A stretch of 46,700 nucleotides of DNA from Bradyrhizobium liaoningense (GTDB lineage Bacteria; Pseudomonadota; Alphaproteobacteria; Rhizobiales; Xanthobacteraceae), in NCBI RefSeq assembly GCF_018130955.1, contig NZ_JAFCJM010000052.1:1-46700 (forward strand), read 5' to 3'. Below, one piece after another: positions 40,093 through 46,700 of this stretch. A model generated the notes under the pieces. It ran no database searches and was not told the DNA's origin. It was given only the letters and a program-made list of their open reading frames with translations. Position 1 is the first letter of the stretch, and each line of letters opens with the position of its first letter. The position numbers and the translations under genes are program-made.

Positions 40093-42282
40093 ATGCGAGA
40101 CTGTTTGAACCACCGTGCAGGCTTTGACCGCGTGCTGATGACGGTCGCGGCGACCTTCCTCACGGTGTCGGCGTCGTCTGCCCTGGCTCAGGACCAGGCG
40201 CGCAGCAGCGCCGCCGAACTCGCGATCGAAGCCGCGATCCCGCGCCCCGAACCCGCCAACGTTCCGCCGCCGACCGCGGCCGACATCAAGCTCGACACCA
40301 CGGCCACCGTGCAGGAGCCCGCCAAGGACTCCGCGAAAGCTGAAGCAGCGCCTGCGCCCACGCAGGTCGAGAGCAAGCCCGCCGACGTCGCCACCACGCC
40401 TCCCGCCACCACGCCTTCCGCCACCACGCCTGCCGCCGATGCACCGAAGGCCGACACGGCCGCGGCGCCCGCGACCCCGGCCGCGCCTGCCGCCGCAGCT
40501 ACTCCGGCCGAACCGCCGAAGGACGTCGCCAAGGAGCCGGCCGCCGAGCCCGTGAAGGCTGCAAGCAACGTTCCGGCCGCCGATCAGCCGGTTGCCGACA
40601 AGATCAAGGACGCACTGGGCGCAAAGACCTCGCGCTATTTCGACCGCAAGAACGAGCGCGCCGCCGTCGAGAAGTTTTACGGCGCCCGCGAATTCGCGCC
40701 GGTCTGGACCCAGGGCGGCAGCCTCACCGCCTCGGCCAAGGGCGTGATCGCGCGGCTGAAGGACGCCGCCTCCGAGGGCCTCAACCCGACCGACTATCCG
40801 GTGCCGGATTTCGCCGCCGCCACCTCGCCCGATGCGCTGGCCGAGGCCGAGCTCAAGCTCACGGCCAGCATGCTCGACTATGCACGCCAGGCGCAGAGCG
40901 GCCGGATGCACTACTCGCAGGTCAGCGCGGACATCCTCTATCCGGAACACCCGACCGATCCGAACGACGTGCTCGCGAAGGTCACGACCGCAAAGGACGC
41001 TTCCGCCGCACTCGACGCCTACAACCCGCCGCACAAGCTCTACAAGGAATTGAAAGCGAAGCTCGCGCAATTGCGCGGCCAGGGCGAAGGCCCGGTGATC
41101 GAGATCGCCGACGGCCCGGCGCTGAAATACACGCCCGCCAAGGGCAAGAAGCAGCCGGAAGTCGTCGTGGAAGATCCGCGCGTGCCGCAGCTTCGCACCA
41201 AGCTCGGCATCGCCGAGAATCCCGCCGACACCCGCTATGATGCCACCGTCGCCGAAGCCGTCCGCAAATTCCAGGACGGCGCCGAGATGAAGGCGACCGG
41301 CATCCTCGACGACAAGACGGTCAAGGCGCTGAACAGCCCGAAGCGCGACAAGCAGATCGACACCGTGCTGGTGAACATGGAGCGCTGGCGCTGGCTGCCG
41401 CGCGACCTCGGCACGCCGACGCTCGGCGACGCCTATGTGATCCTCAACATTCCCGACTTCACGCTGAAGGTGATGCAGCGCGGACAGCAGGTCTGGACGA
41501 CGCGCGTGGTCACCGGCAAGCCAGGCAGCCACGCCACGCCGATGCTGACCGAGACGATGAAGTACATCACGGTCAACCCGACCTGGAACGTGCCGCCGTC
41601 GATCGTCTACAACGAATATCTGCCGGCGCTGCAGCAGGATCCGACCGTGCTCCAGCGCATGGGCCTGCGGCTCGAACAGAATCGCGACGGTTCGGTGCAC
41701 ATCTCGCAGCCGCCGGGTGAAGCCAACGCGCTCGGCCGCATCCGCTTCAACTTCCCGAACAAGTTCCTGGTCTATCAGCACGACACCCCGGACAAGCATC
41801 TCTTCGCCAGGGAAGAGCGCGCCTTCAGCCATGGCTGCATGCGCGTGCAATATCCGGATCAGTACGCCTCCGTGCTGCTGAACATCGCCCTGCCGAACGA
41901 GAAGTACACGCCGGAACGCGTGCGCAGCATGTACGGCACGAGCGAGGTCGACCTGAAATTCCCGACCCCGATCCCGGTCAACATCACCTACCAGACCGCC
42001 TTCGTTGACGACGGCGGCAAGTTGCAACTCCGCAAGGACATCTATGGCCGCGACGCCGCGATGATCGCGCTGATGAAGAACGGCCGCGGCAAGGATCTGG
42101 AGAACATGGTCGCCCGCGCCCAGCCGAGCTATGCGCGCCCGGCGACGACGCTGCCCTCGGGCGTCGCCTTCGCCAACAATGGCGGCTCCTCCGGCCCGTC
42201 CTTCTTCGAGCGGCTGTTCGGGCCGCCGACCCCGCCCCCGGCCCCGGTTGGCCGCCGGCCGCAGCGCGTCTTCACCCGCTAA
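40093..42282 (+). CDS. L,D-transpeptidase, YcbB/LdtD type
   Basis: This 729-residue periplasmic enzyme makes 3-3 (and possibly lipoprotein) peptidoglycan cross-links. A signal peptide ends near SSALA-QDQ. A long Ala/Pro/Thr linker follows (about residues 35-180), with three 15-bp units at 40390-40434 encoding ATTPx. Then come the YcbB scaffold domain, a peptidoglycan-binding motif (DATVAEAVRKFQDGAEMKAT) and the YkuD catalytic domain, with SHGCMRV placing the nucleophile at C582. The C-terminus is Pro-rich. I take the ATG at 40093 because GAGGGG lies about 10 bp upstream. Confidence 0.92.
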   Translation: MRDCLNHRAGFDRVLMTVAATFLTVSASSALAQDQARSSAAELAIEAAIPRPEPANVPPPTAADIKLDTTATVQEPAKDSAKAEAAPAPTQVESKPADVATTPPATTPSATTPAADAPKADTAAAPATPAAPAAAATPAEPPKDVAKEPAAEPVKAASNVPAADQPVADKIKDALGAKTSRYFDRKNERAAVEKFYGAREFAPVWTQGGSLTASAKGVIARLKDAASEGLNPTDYPVPDFAAATSPDALAEAELKLTASMLDYARQAQSGRMHYSQVSADILYPEHPTDPNDVLAKVTTAKDASAALDAYNPPHKLYKELKAKLAQLRGQGEGPVIEIADGPALKYTPAKGKKQPEVVVEDPRVPQLRTKLGIAENPADTRYDATVAEAVRKFQDGAEMKATGILDDKTVKALNSPKRDKQIDTVLVNMERWRWLPRDLGTPTLGDAYVILNIPDFTLKVMQRGQQVWTTRVVTGKPGSHATPMLTETMKYITVNPTWNVPPSIVYNEYLPALQQDPTVLQRMGLRLEQNRDGSVHISQPPGEANALGRIRFNFPNKFLVYQHDTPDKHLFAREERAFSHGCMRVQYPDQYASVLLNIALPNEKYTPERVRSMYGTSEVDLKFPTPIPVNITYQTAFVDDGGKLQLRKDIYGRDAAMIALMKNGRGKDLENMVARAQPSYARPATTLPSGVAFANNGGSSGPSFFERLFGPPTPPPAPVGRRPQRVFTR

Positions 42283-42330
42283 GCCCTCTGGCTTGCGGCG
42301 CCAAAACGAAAATTCTTCAATGAAATCAGC

Positions 42331-42357
42331 GATCCCGTCCCCCGACGGGATCGTTTA
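42331..42357 (+). terminator. terminator after the L,D-transpeptidase gene
   Basis: GATCCCGTC (42331-42339) and GACGGGATC (42344-42352) form a perfect 9-bp stem with a CCCC loop, followed by GTTTAACG. It lies about 48 bp after the stop codon and is a good, if T-poor, intrinsic terminator. Confidence 0.7.
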
Positions 42358-42591
42358 ACGTTAACCATTCTCCACCTGCACCGCAGCAGCCGGCCTTTTT
42401 TCGCCACACTCGGCCGGTTAGGTCTGTATTCTGACTTGGTAAGGACTTGGGTTGTTAAGGGCTTGGGGGCGGGACGGTTAAATCAAGTTTTAACCATCTC
42501 GCTTTAAGAAAGCGTTCATCCTCTTTCGCGCGCTAGCGGGGTTGGCGGGAGAGTCCATTTTGAACGCTCGTCGACTGGGTGGGCTCATTTC
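42358..42591 (+). promoter_or_regulatory. leader region of the DUF882 gene
   Basis: This is non-coding. It holds repeated TTAA-containing blocks: GTTAACC at 42360, TAAGGACTTGGG at 42440 and its variant TTAAGGGCTTGGG at 42455, and TTAA-8-TTAACC at 42478-42495. The last resembles the CtrA box (TTAA-7-TTAA) but with one extra base in the spacer. Control by a cell-cycle regulator would suit a cell-wall gene but is inference. Confidence 0.35.
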
Positions 42592-44196
42592 GTGCTGACT
42601 GGATTCGCACGCCAATTCGCTGCGTTGTCGTTGTCCCATGCGGGAGTCAGGGCCGGTTCCCGGATCGGCCTGACCTCGCTGCTGTTGCTTGCGGGCGCAG
42701 GATCGGTTCATGACGCGACCGCGCGGAACGAGACCCGCACGCTCTCCTTCCACCACACCCATTCCGGCGAAGACCTCACCGTCACCTTCAAGCGCGACGG
42801 CCGCTACGACGAAGCCGCGCTGAAGCAGCTCAATCACTTCCTGCGCGACTGGCGCAACCAGGACGAGACGGTCATGGACCGTCACCTCTTCGACATCCTC
42901 TGGGAAGTCTATCGCGACGTCGACGGCAAGCAGCCGATCCAGATCATCTCCTCCTACCGCTCCCCCGCCACCAACGCCATGCTCCGCCGCCGCTCCTCGG
43001 GCGTGGCGCGCCACAGCCAGCACATGCTGGGGCATGCGATGGACTTCTTCATCCCGGGCGTGCCGCTGGAGCAGATCCGCTACGCCGGCCTGCGCCTGCA
43101 GCGCGGCGGCGTCGGCTTCTACCCGACCTCCGGCTCGCCCTTCGTGCATCTCGATACCGGCAGCATCCGGCACTGGCCGCGCATGACGCACGACCAGCTC
43201 GCAAAGGTATTCCCGGACGGACGCACGGTGCATCAGTCCACCAGCGGCCCGATGAAGGGCTATGAGCTCGCCCGAGCCGACATCGAGCGGCGCGGCAATG
43301 GCGATGACGCCGCGACCATCAAGACGCCGAACTTCCTGGCCGCGCTGTTCAAGGGCAAGTCGGCCGCGCCAGCCGACGAGGACGACGAGGGCGCACCCGC
43401 CGCAACCGCCAAGCCGGCCACCCCGATCGTGGTTGCAGCCAAGCCGGCTGAGAAGCCGGCCGACCTCGTGCCGGTGCCGCGCGCGAAGCCGCAGGTCGCC
43501 GCATCACTGCAGCTCGCCTCCGCTGACGCGCAGATCGTTGCCCCGCCAAAGGCCAAGTCCGCTCCGGTCGCCGAGAAGACGGCTGAGGCAAAACCGCAGA
43601 CGCCGGCCGACATCATCAATGCCCGCGGCTTCTGGGATACGCCCACGACGCCGCAGCAGGCCACGCCGGCCCAGGTCGCCGCCCTCAGGGCGCGCCAGGC
43701 CGTCGCCTCCGCCACCGACCCGCAGCCGACGTCGAGCGTTTCAGCCGCCTATCAGGCGCTGGCCTATGCGCCGGCCGCCGCCTCGCCGGTCGACCGCGCC
43801 AACGTCGTTGCCGCCTCCGCGCCGATCCCGCGCGCGCCCCGTCCGGCCGCGGCAACCCGCGGCCTCGCGCCGGCGACCGAGATCAACACCGTCGTCGCCA
43901 AAGGCGGCCAGGGCATGATCTCGACCTCGGCCCGGCTTTCCGCCGCCAAGGGCGAGAGCATGTGGCTCAAGATCGTGATGCTGGCCCCGAGCGCGAGCCG
44001 CGCGATGTCGGTGACGCTGATGGGCGACGTCGACATGGGCGCGATGCGCGCCTATTTCGTCAAGCCGCAGGCCGTGATCGCGATGGGCTTCACGGACGAT
44101 CCGATGCAGGGCATGTCCTGCGACAGCTTCTCGGGCACCGCCACCGCAAAGCTCGAGACGACGTCCTTCGTCGTCCGCACCGCCGCGCTGCGCTGA
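42592..44196 (+). CDS. DUF882 / M15-like peptidoglycan peptidase
   Basis: This 534-residue protein starts with GTG at 42592; GGTGGG is a modest ribosome site. An N-terminal hydrophobic signal (LTSLLLLAGAGSVHDATA) leads into the DUF882 domain at about 45-210. Zinc ligands of the M15/YcbK type are visible in HSQHMLGHAMD (H144 and D151) and FVHLDTG. Residues about 225-400 are Ala/Pro/Lys-rich and low in complexity. The last 110 residues form a separate compact region (LKIVMLAPSASRAMSVTLMG to the end) with one Cys pair partner missing. It lies 309 bp after the L,D-transpeptidase, so both neighbours act on the cell wall. Confidence 0.88.
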   Translation: MLTGFARQFAALSLSHAGVRAGSRIGLTSLLLLAGAGSVHDATARNETRTLSFHHTHSGEDLTVTFKRDGRYDEAALKQLNHFLRDWRNQDETVMDRHLFDILWEVYRDVDGKQPIQIISSYRSPATNAMLRRRSSGVARHSQHMLGHAMDFFIPGVPLEQIRYAGLRLQRGGVGFYPTSGSPFVHLDTGSIRHWPRMTHDQLAKVFPDGRTVHQSTSGPMKGYELARADIERRGNGDDAATIKTPNFLAALFKGKSAAPADEDDEGAPAATAKPATPIVVAAKPAEKPADLVPVPRAKPQVAASLQLASADAQIVAPPKAKSAPVAEKTAEAKPQTPADIINARGFWDTPTTPQQATPAQVAALRARQAVASATDPQPTSSVSAAYQALAYAPAAASPVDRANVVAASAPIPRAPRPAAATRGLAPATEINTVVAKGGQGMISTSARLSAAKGESMWLKIVMLAPSASRAMSVTLMGDVDMGAMRAYFVKPQAVIAMGFTDDPMQGMSCDSFSGTATAKLETTSFVVRTAALR

Positions 44197-44236
44197 CGGC
44201 TCATCGGCTCGGAAGGCTCGGAAGGCTCGCGCCAGA

Positions 44237-46003
44237 TCAGGTCGGCAAGCCAGCCTTGAGAAGCCCTGTCTCGTGGCGCTGACGGTCCCCTTCGCGCTTG
44301 TAGTGCTGGGTGGCAAGGTAGACGGCCGCCGAAAATCCCGGCTCACGCTTGAGAACCTCCGTCGCGTGAGCGCCAGCCGCGACCGCGTTGCCCATCTGCG
44401 CGAAAACCGCCGCGAGGAAGGCGTGATGGGTGTAGTCGGGCCGGGATATCCGTGAAAAGGCTTCAGCGGCTTCGGCGTACTTCTCGGCGCAGTAATAGGC
44501 GCGGCCAAGATGATTCCAGAACCGCTCCGGGTGATACGGATTGAGCCGCATCGCCTTCTTGATCCAGTCGATCCCTTCCTCCGGCCGGCCAAGCCAGGTC
44601 AGGAGTTCGCCCTGTTGCACGACGACGAGGTCGTAGTTCGGGTTGAGTGCGAGCGCCCGCTCCTGATGATACGCGGCCTTGTCATGGTCCTCGCGGTTCA
44701 GGTTGAGCGCGGCGAGGATGCGGTGGACGTCGGCATCATTATCGTCGAGCGCCAGCGCGATCTCCAGCTCGGAAGCGACCTGCTGGAACGTGGCGTCGCG
44801 ATCCGCGCACCAGCCGTAGACCCAGGTCTGGCCGAGGACGCAGGCCTTCCAGGCGTGAGCGTGCCCATAATTCGCGTCGAGCGCGAGCGCCCGGTCGAGC
44901 AGAATCTGCGCCTGCGCATTGTCTTCGCGATTGGAGCGGTGGTGCAACAGCTTGGCGGCCAGCACGCATTCATAGGCGACCATATTGTCGGTCTGCTTGC
45001 GCTTCGCCCGGTCATGGCTGGCTGCCTCGACCCGGCCCGGCAATGTCGCGACGATCGCGCGGGTCATCTCGTCCTGGATGGCGAAGATGTCCTTTAGCTC
45101 GCCATCATAGCGTTCGGCCCAGATGTGCCGGTCGGTCTCTGCATCGATCAATTGCACGGTGACCCGAACGCGATCGCCGACCTTTCGCACGCTGCCCTCG
45201 ATGACGTAGTCAACGCCGAATTCGCGACCGACCTCCTGCACTTTGACGGCCTTGCCCTTGTAGACGAAGGTCGAGTTGCGGGAGATGACCAGCAGATCGT
45301 GGAAACGCGAGAGCTCGGTGATGATGTCTTCGGTCAGACCGTCTGCAAAGAACTCCTGCTCCGGATCGCCGCTCATATTGGCAAACGGCAGCACTGCGAT
45401 GGACGGCTTCTTCGACTTGGCCGCCGCCTTCGCGGCGCCCTTGTCGCCGTCTGGAGCGCTTGCCGGCTCCTCCCCCAGTCGAATCCGGTAGACGCGAATT
45501 GGACGGGCGATGTTCTTGACGTGTTGCTCGCCGATATCCTCGAATGCAACGCCGTCAAGGCGCTGACCGAGTTGGTCGCGCACCGCACTCGAGATACAAA
45601 TTCCTCCAGGCTCGGCCAGCGACTCCAGCCGAGCCGCGACGTTGACGCCGTCACCAAAAATATCGTTCTGGTCGACGATCACGTCGCCCAGATTGATGCC
45701 GACGCGGAATTGGATCCATCGCGGCGGCGGAACGTCGGCATTGCGTCGCCCCATCCGGCTCTGAACCTCGGCTGCGCACAGCACCGCGTCGACGACGCTG
45801 TGGAATTCGACGAGCATGCCGTCGCCCGTCGTCTTGATGATGCGGCCGCGATTCTTGGCGATGGCGGGATCGATGAGCTCGATCCGGTGGGTCTTGAGAC
45901 GCGCGAGGGTCCCCTCCTCGTCGACCTCCATGAGCCGACTAAAGCCGACCATGTCAGCGGCGAGGACCGCAGCAAGCCTGCGCTCTGGACCCGGCACATC
46001 CAT
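44237..46003 (-). CDS. class III adenylate/guanylate cyclase with TolB-like and TPR domains
   Basis: This 588-residue protein starts MDVPGPERRLAAVLAADMVG. The cyclase domain spans 1-185, with the metal aspartate in AADMVGFSRLM, the loop KTTGDGMLVEF and the dimer-interface block INLGDVIVDQNDIFGDGVNV. Residues about 200-340 form a TolB-like N-terminal module (KPSIAVLPFANMSGDPEQEF). From about 390 there are several tetratricopeptide repeats (ILLDRALALDANYGHAHAWK, AYHQERALALNPNYDLVVVQ). This triple architecture is abundant in Bradyrhizobium. cAMP synthesis is likely; the TPR part should bind a protein partner. It is convergent with the DUF882 gene. Confidence 0.92.
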   Translation of the reverse strand: MDVPGPERRLAAVLAADMVGFSRLMEVDEEGTLARLKTHRIELIDPAIAKNRGRIIKTTGDGMLVEFHSVVDAVLCAAEVQSRMGRRNADVPPPRWIQFRVGINLGDVIVDQNDIFGDGVNVAARLESLAEPGGICISSAVRDQLGQRLDGVAFEDIGEQHVKNIARPIRVYRIRLGEEPASAPDGDKGAAKAAAKSKKPSIAVLPFANMSGDPEQEFFADGLTEDIITELSRFHDLLVISRNSTFVYKGKAVKVQEVGREFGVDYVIEGSVRKVGDRVRVTVQLIDAETDRHIWAERYDGELKDIFAIQDEMTRAIVATLPGRVEAASHDRAKRKQTDNMVAYECVLAAKLLHHRSNREDNAQAQILLDRALALDANYGHAHAWKACVLGQTWVYGWCADRDATFQQVASELEIALALDDNDADVHRILAALNLNREDHDKAAYHQERALALNPNYDLVVVQQGELLTWLGRPEEGIDWIKKAMRLNPYHPERFWNHLGRAYYCAEKYAEAAEAFSRISRPDYTHHAFLAAVFAQMGNAVAAGAHATEVLKREPGFSAAVYLATQHYKREGDRQRHETGLLKAGLPT

Positions 46004-46160
46004 TGCTCGGTCCCTTCACCGGGCAGTCTAGCAGACCAGCGGATTTTGCCCAAGCTTGCCGCGCGGCGACTGCGGACTCGGCCAGGTTCCTTGCAGCCGT
46101 CCGGGTGCCGCGCAAGGACAGGTCACTGTCAGTCCGCATCACAACTACGGCCTGTACGCG

Positions 46161-46583
46161 CTATCTCCCGACGTTGCGATCAAGATGATACGTTAGAGCC
46201 AACGACAGGCAGATCGACAGCGGACGCTTCGGCAGCGCGCCGGAGACGTTCAGCAGCACGGCCCTGTTTTGCCGGTACGCGAAGTCATCGGGGAAGCGCT
46301 CGCGAAACGTCGCGACCAGCGTCGTCCGGCAATTGAACAGGACCGCCGCATGCGTCTCGGAATCCTTGACGCGGCCGAGCCTGATCGTGCTGCCGCTGCC
46401 TGTCTCCTCGGTCAGGTAGGCGGGCTCGCCCCATTTCAGGGTTTCGGTCAGCCGGCCGACCTCTTCATGCGCGCTGGCGGTCGCAAAGATCACCTCGCGC
46501 ACGGCGAGCAGCCGCCGGCGGATCGGCACCGGGAAGGCCTCGAAGGCACGGCCCACCTCACGCGGCAGCGGCGGCGCAGGCAC
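46161..46583 (-). CDS. DUF1801 domain protein
   Basis: This protein is 140 residues if it starts at the GTG at 46583, which has GGAGAG 3 bp upstream and yields the natural N-terminus PAPPLPREVGRAF. The TETLKWGEPAYLTEETG and GSTIRLGRVKD blocks are DUF1801 (YdhG-like) hallmarks, and the C-terminal LPKRPLSICLSLALTYH matches the family's last helix. The frame stays open further upstream without supporting sequence. The fold is known in this family but the function is not. Confidence 0.82.
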   Translation of the reverse strand: MPAPPLPREVGRAFEAFPVPIRRRLLAVREVIFATASAHEEVGRLTETLKWGEPAYLTEETGSGSTIRLGRVKDSETHAAVLFNCRTTLVATFRERFPDDFAYRQNRAVLLNVSGALPKRPLSICLSLALTYHLDRNVGR

Positions 46584-46700
46584 GATCTCTCCGTTCACAA
46601 ACGAAGTGCAACACGCCCGATTTGTAGATGGGGTAACGGGCCCCCTCGGCCTTCCAACCAAGCCGCGCTAGCTACGGCGCGATTTGGTGGCGCGCGTCGC
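46584..46700 (-). other. right window edge, possible 3' end of a cut gene
   Basis: On the minus strand a frame entering from the window edge ends at a TAG at 46668-46670 and encodes ATRATKSRRS, a basic tail like those on many alphaproteobacterial proteins. With only ten residues visible this cannot be confirmed. The remaining bases to 46584 are the leader of the DUF1801 gene. Confidence 0.2.

Noticed and set aside
46600..46700. Possible tRNA gene or attachment site at the right edge
   Set aside because: I could not fold an acceptor stem, D arm and T arm consistently, and no integrase or duplicated end is present.

Overview
The window is GC-rich, gene-dense chromosomal DNA that reads as an alphaproteobacterium of the order Hyphomicrobiales, most likely Bradyrhizobium or a close relative. 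The reasons are the three-gene proton-translocating transhydrogenase (pntAA-pntAB-pntB) next to a 50-residue aa3-oxidase subunit IV, ribosomal protein S21 with a Gly/Arg-rich tail, paired DUF465 proteins, a large c-di-GMP enzyme set, and several families of short palindromic intergenic repeats typical of that group. This assignment is inference from gene content; no rRNA or tRNA gene is present. I see no insertion sequence, prophage, CRISPR array or integrase.

Layout. 1-2300: a palindromic repeat, then a minus-strand operon scoA-scoB-GNAT (ketone-body CoA transfer). 2548-7833: an AsmA-type protein, then a carbohydrate-type ABC importer operon (binding protein plus two permeases, no ATPase) ending in a 14-bp minisatellite. 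8033-9538: two membrane proteins of unknown function with abutting convergent stop codons. 9555-14124 (minus): a potABC-type importer without a binding protein, preceded by a GlpD-like flavoenzyme that has lost several substrate-phosphate residues. 14267-20610: a PAS-GGDEF-EAL protein, an LhgO-type oxidase, two divergent DUF465 proteins, two small conserved proteins and a diguanylate cyclase with a lysine-rich tail. 20754-23777: purE-purK, aquaporin, rpsU. 23906-27084: a TPR lipoprotein, a Pro/Ala-rich anchored protein, a cupin and a Ca2+/H+ antiporter. 27149-31362 (minus): coxIV, pntAA-pntAB-pntB, a 61-residue His/Cys protein and an alpha/beta hydrolase. 31519-36193: a patatin-type protein with a membrane domain inserted between its catalytic residues, and a divergent TetR/sterol-desaturase pair with a strong candidate operator. 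36207-46583: oligoendopeptidase F, an orphan NtrC-type regulator, two peptidoglycan enzymes (L,D-transpeptidase and DUF882), an adenylate cyclase-TPR protein and a DUF1801 protein.

Most of this is housekeeping and I do not find a clear new multi-gene system. The best leads are the split patatin, the altered GlpD paralog, the His/Cys mini-protein in the pnt cluster, the lysine-rich tails on unrelated enzymes, and the MITE-like repeat family whose end supplies a neighbouring gene's stop codon.
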